Assembly: GCA_036389135.1 (NCBI GenBank)
Contig: DASVQP010000043.1
Location: forward strand, 38,278 to 102,277
From: Longimicrobium sp.
GTDB lineage: Bacteria; Gemmatimonadota; Gemmatimonadetes; Longimicrobiales; Longimicrobiaceae
DNA length: 64,000 nt
Direction of reading: 5' to 3'
Below, one piece after another: positions 41,076 through 49,507 of the stretch. Each line of letters begins with the position of its first letter. Within the stretch, counting starts at the first letter, position 1. The translations under genes were made by a program, and so were the position numbers. The notes beneath the pieces were generated by a model, which had not been told where the DNA came from, made no database searches, and was given only the letters and a program-made list of their open reading frames with translations.

Positions 41076-41705
41076 TCACAGGCCGAACCGCGACCGCTCC
41101 ACGTACTTCTTGATCTTGTGCTGCCCGGTCCACTCCTTGGCGTTGGTCTCCAGGTTGACCAGCGTCATGTCGATCTGGTACAGCACCACGCGCCGCCCGC
41201 CCTCGCGGTCCTCTACCGACTCGATGTCGCCCTGCAGCATGTAGTTGGCGCCGCGCTCGATGCCCATGCGCGCGCGGGTGTCGGCAGCGGCGTTCTGCTG
41301 CTGGTCCTCGCGCTCGGCGCGCACCTCGCCGCGCTCGTCGGCGCTGGCCACCACCTGCACCTGTCCGCTCCCCAGGTACGCCCGCTCCAGGTCGCGCACG
41401 AACCCGTTGACCGGGATGTGCTCCATGCTGCGGTTGCGAACGGCGCCCACGATGATGGTGGGGCGGCGGCCGCCGTGGGCGCGCGCGTACTCCGTCATCC
41501 AGCTCTCACCCGCGCGCGGCTGGAAGGTCTCGCGGATGATGGCGTCGGCGGCCTGCCGGCTGTCGACGTCGTTCCAGCGGCCGGAGAGGTCGATCTGCTG
41601 GTCGGGGCTGATGCGGGTCACCTGCTTGCCGCACCCGCCGGACACGACGACGAGGCCGGCCAGGGCGAGGGCAGCGCGGCGGAGGGCGCGTGCTTGGGTC
41701 TTCAT
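41076..41705 (-). CDS. lpoB: Penicillin-binding protein activator LpoB-like lipoprotein
   Basis: The product is 209 aa. RAALALAGLVVVSGGC is the lipoprotein signal. VTRISPDQQIDLSGRWNDVD, then RQAADAIIRETF and RRPTIIVGAVRNRSMEHIPV define the LpoB fold, followed by FVRDLERAYLGSGQVQVV, ANYMLQGDIESVEDREGG and YQIDMTLVNLETNAKEWTGQ. LpoB reaches through the periplasm to stimulate the peptidoglycan synthase PBP1b. GGGAGA precedes the ATG. It leads a three-gene minus-strand cluster with two other lipoproteins. Confidence 0.88.
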   Translation of the reverse strand: MKTQARALRRAALALAGLVVVSGGCGKQVTRISPDQQIDLSGRWNDVDSRQAADAIIRETFQPRAGESWMTEYARAHGGRRPTIIVGAVRNRSMEHIPVNGFVRDLERAYLGSGQVQVVASADERGEVRAEREDQQQNAAADTRARMGIERGANYMLQGDIESVEDREGGRRVVLYQIDMTLVNLETNAKEWTGQHKIKKYVERSRFGL

Positions 41706-41883
41706 GGGATCTCCCAAAACGGGTTGCTGCGGAGGAAGGATAGCGTGCTGCGACGTCAGCCGGAAACGCATCTGGCGTACCGGAAACGGCCTGATTCGGA
41801 TGTGAATATAGCGAAAAGAGTTACGTTGCGCGGCCCCCGGCGGGGCGGTTCGGCGTGTCATCGCGGGAGGACAGGGGGGAGGA

Positions 41884-41992
41884 CAGGGCCCCCACCCCCC
41901 GGCCCCCTCCCCCGCACGCGGGGGAGCGTGGGGGAGGGGGAGAACTGCCTGTCCTGCGCCGGCGCCTCGTAGGGGCGCGATTTATCGCGCCC
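41884..41992 (+). repeat. Repeats D and A in the 41706-42010 gap
   Basis: GGCCCCCTCCCCCGCACGCG, GGGGGAGCGTGGGGGAGGG, GGAGAACTG is family D. GTAGGGGCGCGATT, TATCGCGCCC at 41969-41992 is family A, ending 19 bases from the DUF2243 stop. The rest of this 305-base gap is the lpoB upstream region, where TATATT (41810-41815, minus strand) may be a -10. Confidence 0.75.
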
Positions 41993-42010
41993 GTGGCTGG
42001 CGGCGCTCCG

Positions 42011-42493
42011 TCAGCGGCGGAGGAGGGGGTCGCGGCGGGGGCGGGACGTCAGCCAGCCGACGAGGATCATCCCCACGCCGCCGACCGCCAGGAAAATCCA
42101 GTCGTAGAGCGGGACGTGGGCGGGGAGGTCGCGGACGTGGTGGAGGTTGAGGAGGTGATGGTCGATCAGCCCTTCCACCAGGTTGAAGAGGCCCCAGCCC
42201 AGCAGGAGCTGCCCCGTGAGCGCCCGCGGTCCGGGGAGCGGATGCCCCTGCCGCGCGTGCGACCAGAGCATCACGATCCCCGCCATCGCCGCCAGCCAGG
42301 TGCCGGCGTGGAAGAGGCCGTCCCACACCATGTTCTGCTTCATGGCCTCCATGGTGTCCGGCCGCAGCACGGACGAGCCCATGTTGTGCCACTGCAGGAT
42401 CTGGTGGAGGACGATGCCGTCCACGAAGCCACCCATACCCACGCCGATGACGACCCCGCTGCGGGTCCGCGGCCCGTGCCTGACCAGCGCCAT
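42011..42493 (-). CDS. DUF2243 membrane protein
   Basis: The product is 160 aa with four membrane helices. SGVVIGVGMGGFVDGIVLHQILQWH (read as GMGGFVDGIVLHQILQWH) is the DUF2243 signature with paired His, followed by LFHAGTWLAAMAGIVMLW, LLLGWGLFNLVEGLIDHHLL and IFLAVGGVGMILVGW. Several conserved His face the membrane core, suggesting metal or haem binding, but the role is unknown. It follows the amidase gene by two bases, so it is co-translated with it. Confidence 0.85.
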   Translation of the reverse strand: MALVRHGPRTRSGVVIGVGMGGFVDGIVLHQILQWHNMGSSVLRPDTMEAMKQNMVWDGLFHAGTWLAAMAGIVMLWSHARQGHPLPGPRALTGQLLLGWGLFNLVEGLIDHHLLNLHHVRDLPAHVPLYDWIFLAVGGVGMILVGWLTSRPRRDPLLRR

Positions 42494-42495
42494 GC

Positions 42496-43908
42496 TCAGA
42501 AACCCGCCGGCCGGCGCGTGTGCCAGTCCGTGTGGCGCTGGTACTCGGCGGCCACGGCGATCACCTTCGCCTCGTCCCAGGCGCGCCCCGTGAGGGAGAG
42601 CGAGGTGGGAAGGTTGTCGCGGCCGAAGCCGTTGGGGATGGCGATCCCCGGGAGGCCCAGGAGGTTGGAGGCGGCAGAGATCGGCTCGCCGCCGCCCGAT
42701 GCGTCGGTATACGCCTCGCTGAACTTCTTCCCCACCGGGTACGAGACGGTGCCGCGCGTGGGGTGCGCCAGGGCGTCGAAGCCGCGCTCGGCGAAGAAGC
42801 GGTCCATCGCCTCAGCGGCCGGGGTGCGAATGCGCAGGGCGCGCAGGTAGTCCTTGGCGAACACCACCTGGCCGGGATAGCCGCCCAGCCGGTCCTCCGG
42901 CGCGGTCAGCTCGTGCACGCGGCCGCTCTCCACCAGCTCTTCGAAGATGCTCGCCGCCTCCGCCTCGATGATCAGCGACGCGGCGGCGCCGTACGGGAAC
43001 TGCGGCAGCGTGACGTCGCGCACCACCTCCGCGAACTGCGCCATCCGCTCCACCGACGCCTCGAAGTTGCGCCGCACCTCCGGCTGCGAGCCCTCCGCCA
43101 GCCCCTTCAGCACACCGATGCGCGGGCGGCGGGTGGAGCGGGTCGTGGTGTGGCGGTACGGGCGGTCGGCCGACGCGTCGTCGCGCGGATCGGGCCCGGC
43201 GATCGCCTGTAGGATGACGCCGGCGTCCTCGGCGGTGCGGCACATCGGCCCGATCTTGTCCATCGTCCACGACAGCGCCATCGCCCCCGCGCGGCTCACG
43301 CGGCCGTAGGTGGGGCGCAGGCCGGTGATGCCGCAGAAGGCCGCGGGGGTGATGATGGAGCCCCACGTCTCCGACCCGATCGCAAAAGGGACGAGCCCCG
43401 CCGCCACCGCCGCGCCGGGCCCGCTGGACGAGCCGCCGCTCCAGAAATCGGTGTTCCAGGGCGTGCGGCCGGGGCCGGTGAAGGATGCGTTCGCCTGCTC
43501 GTATCCCATCCCGCCCGCCAGCTCCACCGACGCCAGCTTCGCCACCAGCACCGCGCCCGCCGCCTTGAGCCGCGCGACGACGGTTGCGTCCTCCTCGAAC
43601 CGCTGCTCGCGGTACGGCTGCGCGCCCCAGGTGGTGGGGTAGCCCGCCGCCGCGATCAGGTCCTTGGCGCCGTACGGGATGCCGTGCAGCGGCCCGCGGT
43701 AGCGCCCGGCGTTGATCTCCGCGCGGGCGGCGCGCGCCTCCGCCAGAGCGCGCTCCCGGGTGAGCGTGACGACGGCGCCCAGCCGCGGCCCCAGCGACTC
43801 CAGCCGCTGCAGGGCGGCCTCGGCGAGCTCCACCGGGTCCAGCCGCCGGTCGCGCACGTGCGCGGCGAGGCGGGTGAGCGGCTGGTAGAAGACGGCGTCC
43901 GGGATCAT
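42496..43908 (-). CDS. Amidase (amidase signature family)
   Basis: The product is 470 aa. The catalytic elements are GAKDLIAAAGYPTTWG (Lys82), WSGGSSSGPGAAVAAG (cis-Ser near 161) and GSETWGSIITPAAFCGITG (nucleophile near Ser184). The usual TGGSIR is TWGSII here, a small variation. The family hydrolyses amides, and the substrate is open; it resembles GatA-like proteins but has no GatB/C neighbours. Its ATG overlaps the stop of the Tat-signal gene upstream (TCAT on plus, 43905-43908). Confidence 0.88.
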   Translation of the reverse strand: MIPDAVFYQPLTRLAAHVRDRRLDPVELAEAALQRLESLGPRLGAVVTLTRERALAEARAARAEINAGRYRGPLHGIPYGAKDLIAAAGYPTTWGAQPYREQRFEEDATVVARLKAAGAVLVAKLASVELAGGMGYEQANASFTGPGRTPWNTDFWSGGSSSGPGAAVAAGLVPFAIGSETWGSIITPAAFCGITGLRPTYGRVSRAGAMALSWTMDKIGPMCRTAEDAGVILQAIAGPDPRDDASADRPYRHTTTRSTRRPRIGVLKGLAEGSQPEVRRNFEASVERMAQFAEVVRDVTLPQFPYGAAASLIIEAEAASIFEELVESGRVHELTAPEDRLGGYPGQVVFAKDYLRALRIRTPAAEAMDRFFAERGFDALAHPTRGTVSYPVGKKFSEAYTDASGGGEPISAASNLLGLPGIAIPNGFGRDNLPTSLSLTGRAWDEAKVIAVAAEYQRHTDWHTRRPAGF

Positions 43909-44312
43909 CGCCCACCCCCGCGGTGCGCGCGGAACACCGTCGACGGTTCGGTGGAGATCGGCAGGCGGAAGTCGTGCAGCGTCTTGGCCACGCGCAGGTT
44001 CCCTTCGATCCCCTTCCTCACCTCTTCCCACTGCTCGCCGCTGAGCCGGTCGCGGTACTTCACGCGCAGCACCTCCATCAGCTCCTCGGCCATGGGGTCG
44101 CGCTGCTGCTCGTTCTGCCTCTGCGGCGGCGCCGAGGGTGCCACGGGCGTCGCTCCCGCCGTGGCCGTGCGGGCGGCGGGCGCGGGAGCCGTGGCGGGCT
44201 CCGGCTGCCCGCCCGCACACGCCGCAATCGGCGCGATCACGGGGACGAGGGCCACTGTGGCCGCGGCCTTTGCGAAGCCGCGCCGGGACAGTTTCTGCGG
44301 ATCGGATGACAT
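43905..44312 (-). CDS. Small Tat-signal protein coupled to amidase
   Basis: The product is 135 aa. LSRRGFAKAAATVALVPVIA is a twin-arginine signal with RRGF, ending near ACAGG, possibly also a lipobox. An Ala/Pro linker follows, then a helical domain with EELMEVLRVKYRDRLSGEQWEEVRKGIEG and RVAKTLHDFRLP, seen as two short helices. It is co-translated with the amidase through a four-base overlap, which suggests a secreted or membrane-bound partner for it. Family not recognised. Confidence 0.7.
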   Translation of the reverse strand: MSSDPQKLSRRGFAKAAATVALVPVIAPIAACAGGQPEPATAPAPAARTATAGATPVAPSAPPQRQNEQQRDPMAEELMEVLRVKYRDRLSGEQWEEVRKGIEGNLRVAKTLHDFRLPISTEPSTVFRAHRGGGR

Positions 44313-44387
44313 GCGTGCGCGTGTACGAGGTCGTGGCTGACGGGGGGTCGATGCAATGTGGGGCGCGGGGGACGATCCGGCGAGGGG

Positions 44388-44717
44388 GGCCCTCACCCCC
44401 GGCTCGTTACACTCGCCTGCCCCCGTGCACCACAGATCCTGGTAGGGGCGCGATTCATCGCGCCCACCCTGTCCCCCACCTCGACCGCCGCCCCATCACA
44501 CCGATCCGGTAGGGGCAGACCTGCGTGTCTGCCCTCCCTCCGCGTGCCTCGACCCCCGCCCCCCGAACCGAAACCCGTAGGGGCCGCCCCACGTGGCTGC
44601 CCGTGCCCTGCCCCGCGACGCGCCTAGAAGTACCGATCGAATGCCCGCCAGCGCCCCTCCCCCAGGTAGTTTTGGGGGAGGGGCCGCGAGGTGACGAGCG
44701 GGGGAGGGGGCTCCGCC
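44388..44717 (+). repeat. Mosaic repeat cluster E-A-B-C-F in the 44313-44717 gap
   Basis: In order: E (GGCCCTCACCCCCGGCTCGT, 44389-44425), A (GTAGGGGCGCGATT, CATCGCGCCC, 44442-44465), B (GTAGGGGCAGACCTGCGTGT, CTGCCC, 44509-44534), C (GTAGGGGCCGCCCCACGTGG, CTGCCCGTGCCC, 44577-44609) and F (44652-44717), which abuts the TAG stop of the O-antigen ligase gene. A, B and C share the GTAGGGGC head and alternate with spacers of about 40-45 bases. No gene in this 405-base gap. Confidence 0.85.
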
Positions 44718-46376
44718 CTACTCGCACCGCCTCGCCTGCGCCGCCGCCGCATCCGCATGCGGAAACAGCTCGTGCGCGGCCTCGGCGTGCTGGCAGCGGA
44801 GCTCGCGGGTGCGGCGGCCGCTGTAGGACCGCGCCAGGCGGAGGTGGATGCGGTAGCTCCCGGGGTCCAGGCGCGAGGCCTGCTCCATCACGCGCGCCTC
44901 GCCGCTGCCGGCGTACAGGTGCATGGCGGCGGTCTGCGCCGCGCTCTTGACGGCGAACCCGCCGATCCCCACCAGGAGCACCAGCACGCCCAGAACGCGC
45001 ACCCCACCCCCCGCCTCGAAGCCCCACCGCCCCTCCTCCCCCGCAGTCAAGGCACCCAGCGCGGCCCAGATCAGCAGCGAGGGAAGCGCGAGGAGGAGCA
45101 CGGCGTCGAAGGCGCCCACCACCAGCGTCGCGACCAGCGTGGATGCGAGGGCGAGGGCGACGAGCCCCTCGTCGGCGTCGCGGGCGGTGCGCATGCGGCG
45201 CCAGGCGGTGCCGGCCAGCCCCGCCATCGCGAGCACCAGCAGCGCGAAGGCGGGGAGGCCGCGCTCGGCCAGGAGCGCCACCCAGTCGCTGCTGGGCCAG
45301 GGGTTGGAGGTCATCCCACCCTCATTCGGGTCCATCGAGGGGTCGCGGCGCTTCGCGAAGCCGGGGTACTCCACCGGCCAGTTGCCGGGCCCCACGCCCA
45401 GCACCGGGTGCGCCGCGGCCATGCGCAGCGTGTTGCCGTACTGGATCAGCCGTCCGCGCCCGCTTCCCTCCTGGTAGTTGACCACGCCGCGCGCCGTCTC
45501 GCCGTACGGATCGTCGCTGTTCCAGCGCAGCTTGTTGGGAACCATGAGCGCCACCGCCACGCCCCCGCCCGCAAAGAGGAGGAGCATAACGAGCCGCAGC
45601 CAGCTGCGTCCGTCGCGGCGCACGGGGCGCACGATGAGCCAGCCGAGCACCAGCGTCGCGAGCCCCGCCCCCACCCCCAGCCAGGCCGCGCGCGAACGGG
45701 TGAGGACCAGCACCGCCGCCAGCGCCGCGAACCCCACTGCACCCAGCGCGACCCCGGGTCCGCGCCACGCCCGCAGCGCGCAGAGCGCCAGGATGGGGAG
45801 CCCGAATGCGCAGAGGTGCGCCACGAAGTTGCGGTTCCCAAGCGTCCCGCCCGGCGCGCGGTTGACACTGAAGACGTCCAGCCGCACCCCGTACGTCTGC
45901 GCGAGCGAGGTGAGCGCGCCCAGCGTCACCGCGATCCCGATCGCCACCAGGAGGGGGCGTGCCAGCCCGGCCCTCCCCAGCGAGCGCGCGGCCCAGAACA
46001 CCACGATCCCGGACGCGCTCACCCCCAGCGCCCGCATCCCCGCCCACGGGTTCTGCGCCAGCGCCGCGGAGGCGGCGCCGAGCACCAGGTAGCCCGCCAG
46101 CAGCAGGTCCACGCGCCCCAGCGACACGCGCCTCGCGGCGCCCAGGCAGAGGATCCCCGCGATCAACGCGGTCAGGTGCAGCACCAGCTCCTTGGGGACG
46201 AAGAAGCGGTCCAGCTCGAACACCTTGTACGTGGCCGCCGCCAGCACCACGGCAAGCGCGCCAGCCTGGAGCACGCGCAGAGCCAGCCGCTGCGACCCGC
46301 TGGGCTGCGCCGGATAGACGTAGGTGTCGTCGCCTGTGTGCTCGTAGACGGGGATTCGGCGTGCGTAGAGCGACAT
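44718..46376 (-). CDS. O-antigen ligase-like membrane protein (Wzy_C)
   Basis: The product is 552 aa with about 12 membrane helices. The large periplasmic loop carries NTLRMAAAHPVLGVGPGNWP and SSDWVALLAERGLPAFALLV, matching the Wzy_C/WaaL pattern of HPxxGxGxGxF and HNxxLxxLxExG, here with SDW in place of HN. Its C-terminal tail (MEQASRLDPGSYRIHLRLARSY) is a soluble TPR-like stretch. Such proteins join or polymerise glycans outside the inner membrane. Start at MSLYARRIP. Repeat F follows its stop directly. Confidence 0.8.
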   Translation of the reverse strand: MSLYARRIPVYEHTGDDTYVYPAQPSGSQRLALRVLQAGALAVVLAAATYKVFELDRFFVPKELVLHLTALIAGILCLGAARRVSLGRVDLLLAGYLVLGAASAALAQNPWAGMRALGVSASGIVVFWAARSLGRAGLARPLLVAIGIAVTLGALTSLAQTYGVRLDVFSVNRAPGGTLGNRNFVAHLCAFGLPILALCALRAWRGPGVALGAVGFAALAAVLVLTRSRAAWLGVGAGLATLVLGWLIVRPVRRDGRSWLRLVMLLLFAGGGVAVALMVPNKLRWNSDDPYGETARGVVNYQEGSGRGRLIQYGNTLRMAAAHPVLGVGPGNWPVEYPGFAKRRDPSMDPNEGGMTSNPWPSSDWVALLAERGLPAFALLVLAMAGLAGTAWRRMRTARDADEGLVALALASTLVATLVVGAFDAVLLLALPSLLIWAALGALTAGEEGRWGFEAGGGVRVLGVLVLLVGIGGFAVKSAAQTAAMHLYAGSGEARVMEQASRLDPGSYRIHLRLARSYSGRRTRELRCQHAEAAHELFPHADAAAAQARRCE

Positions 46377-46445
46377 GGCCGGGGCGTGGAGGCTGGTGAC
46401 GTCGGGGAGCGGAAGAGTATGCCACGCCGCTGCTTCCATCGCAAT

Positions 46446-46490
46446 CCAAAAGCACGAAGCCCCGCGCTCCGAACCGGAAGGCGGGGCTCG
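46446..46490 (-). terminator. Terminator of the VIT1-like gene
   Basis: On the minus strand AGCCCCGC pairs with GCGGGGCT across about 15 bases, followed by TCGTGCTTTTGG. It lies 22 bases past the VIT1-like stop and just before the O-antigen ligase gene. Confidence 0.65.
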
Positions 46491-46511
46491 TCCTGGCGGC
46501 GCTCGGGAGTG

Positions 46512-47009
46512 TCAGTGGCCTCCGCCCCAGCTCCCCATCCACAGCCCGGTGAGGAAGACGAGGCCGCCGCCCAGCAGCACCTGAACCACCGTCTTACCCA
46601 ACGGCGACTTCATGAAGCGGTAGCGGATGTACGCGATCGCGACGAGCTCCACCGCGACCACGACGTACGCCATCGTGAGCGCCAGCTCGAGTGACGACAG
46701 CAGAAAGGGGAGCGTGTGCAGCGTCCCGCCGACGATGGTGGCGGCGCCGGTGATGGCGCCGCGCATCCACGGATGGCCGCGCCCGGTCGTGTGCCCGTCA
46801 TCGGAGAGCGCCTCGGCCAGCCCCATGCTGATGCCCGCGCCGATCGACGCCGCCATCCCCACGATGAAGGCTTCGCGCGGGCTCCCCGTGAGCGCCGCCG
46901 CCGCGAAGAGCGGGGCCAGCGTGGATACGGAGCCGTCCATCAGGCCCAGGAGCGCGGGCTGGACCACCTGCAGGACGAAGCGCGAATCGGCTTCCCGCGT
47001 GGCGTTCAT
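46512..47009 (-). CDS. VIT1/CCC1-like membrane protein
   Basis: The product is 165 aa with five membrane helices. [21 protein letters not shown] contains the VIT1-type DGxxS motif, followed by [41 protein letters not shown] and [19 protein letters not shown]. The family moves iron or manganese. This copy lacks the long cytosolic metal-binding insert of eukaryotic members. The ATG encoding [10 protein letters not shown] was chosen because upstream codons are shadow sequence. It precedes the O-antigen ligase gene with a terminator between. Confidence 0.75.
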   Translation of the reverse strand: MNATREADSRFVLQVVQPALLGLMDGSVSTLAPLFAAAALTGSPREAFIVGMAASIGAGISMGLAEALSDDGHTTGRGHPWMRGAITGAATIVGGTLHTLPFLLSSLELALTMAYVVVAVELVAIAYIRYRFMKSPLGKTVVQVLLGGGLVFLTGLWMGSWGGGH

Positions 47010-47074
47010 CGGAAAATCGTGGTGGGATGGGTGTGATGGCGCTCCGCTTCCGGAACGCGGTAGGAGCGGCCGGC

Positions 47075-47335
47075 TCAGGCGCCGCCGCACCCCCGGATGG
47101 CCTGCCGCAGGCTGGACTCCACCATCGCGCAGCCGATGTGCGCGGGAGCGCGGGTGATGGTGATGGCGAGCGTCCCGGCCTCTTCGTCCCAGCGGTATTC
47201 CGCCTCCACGTTGTGGTACGCCACGAGCCCGCTGGCGCCCTTCGGCGCGGGGAAACCCATGCTCTTGGCCTGCTGGATCAGGCAGTCGTACACCTCGCGC
47301 GTAACACCGCTGAAGCTCATCGTCGGGCAGGACAT
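47075..47335 (-). CDS. Hypothetical protein, 86 aa
   Basis: GGGAG lies six bases before the ATG at 47333-47335. The sequence [36 protein letters not shown] and ending [20 protein letters not shown] looks like a small alpha/beta fold with two or three cysteines (SCP, YDC, IGC). It resembles other small uncharacterised proteins whose first half binds nothing recognisable. No signal peptide. Upstream in-frame ATGs exist but have poorer ribosome sites. Confidence 0.6.
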   Translation of the reverse strand: MSCPTMSFSGVTREVYDCLIQQAKSMGFPAPKGASGLVAYHNVEAEYRWDEEAGTLAITITRAPAHIGCAMVESSLRQAIRGCGGA

Positions 47336-47529
47336 CCGCATCTCCCTGGGTCGGTTGCAAGTGCTCGCTCGCCACCCTCCGCGCAAGTGAAGTGCCGCCG
47401 GTGGCTCATTGGTACAGGGCAGCGCCCGCTCCGCGTCAACATCCGAACGACCTTCGATCGGCCTCTAGCCAGGCCGCAAAGGCTGCGTTACGGTGCGAGC
47501 GCGCACCGTACTCCTGATAGGAGCGAAGC

Positions 47530-47754
47530 ATGCCGGGCAGCAGCGTCATCCACAGCGATCCGGAAATTCTTGGCGGCACGCCCGTGTTCGCCGGCACGCG
47601 CGTGCCGCTGAAGAACCTCACCGACTAACTGAGCGCGGGTCACCCGCTCGATGAATTCCTCGATGACTTTCCCGGCGTGACGCGCGAGCAGGCCGTGGCT
47701 GCACTGGAAGAGGCAACGGAAGCATTGATCGAGCGCGGAGGGACTGTTGGATGA
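47530..47754 (+). pseudogene. DUF433 antitoxin gene with premature stop
   Basis: The 74-codon frame reads VIHSDPEILGGTPVFAGTRV, PLKNLTD, stop, LSAGHPLDEFLDDFPGVTRE, QAVAALEEATEALIE. This is an otherwise complete DUF433 protein, but codon 33 (47626-47628) is TAA where the family has Tyr (TAC or TAT). No DUF5615 PIN-like toxin follows, so the partner is missing as well. The gene is probably a decayed toxin-antitoxin remnant. A sequencing error (TAC read as TAA) is the main alternative. Confidence 0.85.
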
Positions 47755-47839
47755 GTGCATGACTCCCGGAGGTATTTGACCTTACCCGTCCAGGCGCCGA
47801 TAATAGTCCCTTCCCGCCCCCGCTCCTCCGTGAGGGACC

Positions 47840-49024
47840 ATGTCCGAGACGCTCGCCCCGCCCGTCGCCGCGCCCGCACCCACCCCTGCACCCGTCTCCG
47901 GCCCCTCCGCGCCGGGGCGGCTCCAATCGCTGGACGTCTTCCGGGGGATTACGGTGGCGGGGATGCTCCTGGTGAACAACCCGGGGACGTGGAGCGCGAT
48001 CTATCCGCCGCTTGCGCACGCGGAGTGGCACGGGTGGACGCCCACCGACCTGATCTTCCCCTTCTTCCTCTTCATCGTCGGCGTGGCGATGGCGTTCTCG
48101 CTGCTCCCGGCGGCGGAGCGGGGGACGCCGCGCGGCGAGCTGATGAGGAAGTCACTGGTGCGCGGGATCAAGCTGTTTGGGCTGGGGCTCCTGCTGGCGG
48201 CCTTTCCCTTCTACAACCTGGACCTGGCGCACCTGCGCATCCCCGGCGTCCTGCAGCGGATCGGGGTGGCGTTCGTGGCGGCGTCGGCGCTGGTGCTCTT
48301 TCTCAAGCCGCGCGCGCAGGCCTGGGCGACGGCCGCGCTCCTGCTGGGGTACTGGGCGGCGATGCGCCTGATCCCCGTCCCCGGCTACGGGGCGGGCGAC
48401 CTGGGCAAGGACGGCAACTTCGCGGCGTACGTGGACCGGGCCATCATCGGCACCGACCACATGTGGAAGTCGGCGAAGACGTGGGACCCTGAAGGGATCT
48501 TCAGCACCCTGCCCGCCATCGCCACGGTGATGCTGGGGGTATTCGCGGGGCGATGGCTGCGCTCCGCCCGCCCGCCGGCCGAGAAGGCGACGGGGATGTT
48601 CTTTGCGGGGAACGTGGCGCTGGTGGCGGGGCTGATCTGGCACGCCGCCTTCCCCATCAACAAGAACCTGTGGACCAGCTCGTACGTGGTCTTCACGGCG
48701 GGGATGGCGCTGAACTTCCTGGCGATGTGCTACTGGACGGTGGACGTGCGCGGCTACCAGCGGTGGGCGCGCCCCTTTCTGGTCTTCGGCGTGAACGCCA
48801 TCGCCGCCTTCTTCCTGTCGGGCATCATGGCGCGCATTCTCGGCCTGGTGAAGCTCCCCGCCACCCCCGAGCCGGTCGCGCTGAAGACATGGATCTTCGA
48901 CAACGCCTTCGCCTCCTGGCTCTCCCCCGTCAACGCCTCGCTCGCCTTCGCCCTCTGCTTCGTCCTCTTCTGGATCGGCGTGATGGAGGTGCTTTACAGG
49001 CGGCGGATCTTCTTCAAGGTTTGA
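47840..49024 (+). CDS. HGSNAT-like membrane acyltransferase (DUF5009/COG4299)
   Basis: The product is 394 aa. LQSLDVFRGITVAGMLLVNN opens the first helix. WHGWTPTDLIFPFFLFIVGV is the family signature with a conserved His and Asp. Ten to eleven helices follow, with YVVFTAGMALNFLAMCYW and FLVFGVNAIAAFFLSGIM. Relatives include heparan-alpha-glucosaminide N-acetyltransferase and NagX, which acetylate amino sugars across the membrane. The substrate here may be a cell-wall amino sugar. The N-terminus is Ala/Pro-rich. It is transcribed away from the broken DUF433 gene. Confidence 0.83.
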   Translation: MSETLAPPVAAPAPTPAPVSGPSAPGRLQSLDVFRGITVAGMLLVNNPGTWSAIYPPLAHAEWHGWTPTDLIFPFFLFIVGVAMAFSLLPAAERGTPRGELMRKSLVRGIKLFGLGLLLAAFPFYNLDLAHLRIPGVLQRIGVAFVAASALVLFLKPRAQAWATAALLLGYWAAMRLIPVPGYGAGDLGKDGNFAAYVDRAIIGTDHMWKSAKTWDPEGIFSTLPAIATVMLGVFAGRWLRSARPPAEKATGMFFAGNVALVAGLIWHAAFPINKNLWTSSYVVFTAGMALNFLAMCYWTVDVRGYQRWARPFLVFGVNAIAAFFLSGIMARILGLVKLPATPEPVALKTWIFDNAFASWLSPVNASLAFALCFVLFWIGVMEVLYRRRIFFKV

Positions 49025-49029
49025 GGGGA

Positions 49030-49100
49030 AAGTGCTAAGTGCTAAGTGCCAGGTCCTGAGCTGCTATCACTTAGCACCCAGGACTTGGCACTTAGCACTT
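49030..49100. repeat. Palindromic heptamer tract between convergent genes
   Basis: AAGTGCTAAGTGCTAAGTGC, CAGGTCCTGAG, then CACTTAGCACCCAGGACTTG, GCACTTAGCACTT. The two halves are inverted copies. It begins about six bases after the acyltransferase TGA and ends just before the next minus-strand stop, so it could act as a bidirectional terminator. Confidence 0.8.
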
Positions 49101-49104
49101 CCGT

Positions 49105-49476
49105 TTACCGCCGCCCAACCCCGGGCGGAATCGTAATCGTCACCCGCTGGCCGGGGCGGACCTGCATCTCGAAGCTGGTCGCGGTCTGCTGGTTGCCGAT
49201 GGGGTCGGCGACGAAGCGGAGGGTGCGCCCCTGCCCCACCGCGGTCGCGGGGATGCGCAGGTTGGCGGTGGCGGTGGCGCTCACCATCCCCAGTCGGGTG
49301 CGGCTGCTGCTCCCCGCCTGCACCACGTAGATGGTCATGTCGAACCAGGCCCGGTTCTCCACGCGCAGGGTGGCGCCCTGGTTGCCCGGAGCGACGCTCC
49401 CGGGCTGCCGGGACGAGGCACACCCCGCCGCCAGCAGGAGGAGCGCGAGAACGGAGAACGAACGACGAGTACGCAT
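49105..49476 (-). CDS. Small lipoprotein, 123 aa
   Basis: MRTRRSFSVLALLLLAAGC is a classic lipoprotein signal. The mature part is a single beta-sandwich-like domain: GATLRVENRAWFDMTIYVVQ, ATATANLRIPATAVGQG, RTLRFVADPIGNQ and MQVRPGQRVTITIPPG. No active-site pattern is visible. It is similar in build to other exported beta proteins of unknown role. An ATG three codons upstream (MRPMRTRR) is possible. It lies beside a small membrane gene on the same strand, 31 bases apart. Confidence 0.7.
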   Translation of the reverse strand: MRTRRSFSVLALLLLAAGCASSRQPGSVAPGNQGATLRVENRAWFDMTIYVVQAGSSSRTRLGMVSATATANLRIPATAVGQGRTLRFVADPIGNQQTATSFEMQVRPGQRVTITIPPGVGRR

Positions 49477-49507
49477 GGGCCTCATTCCAGTAAGAGGACT
49501 CCCGCGG

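Noticed and set aside
44525..46694. Open frame of more than 600 codons antisense to the O-antigen ligase-like gene
   Set aside because: His/Arg/Gln-rich shadow sequence that starts inside a repeat cluster.
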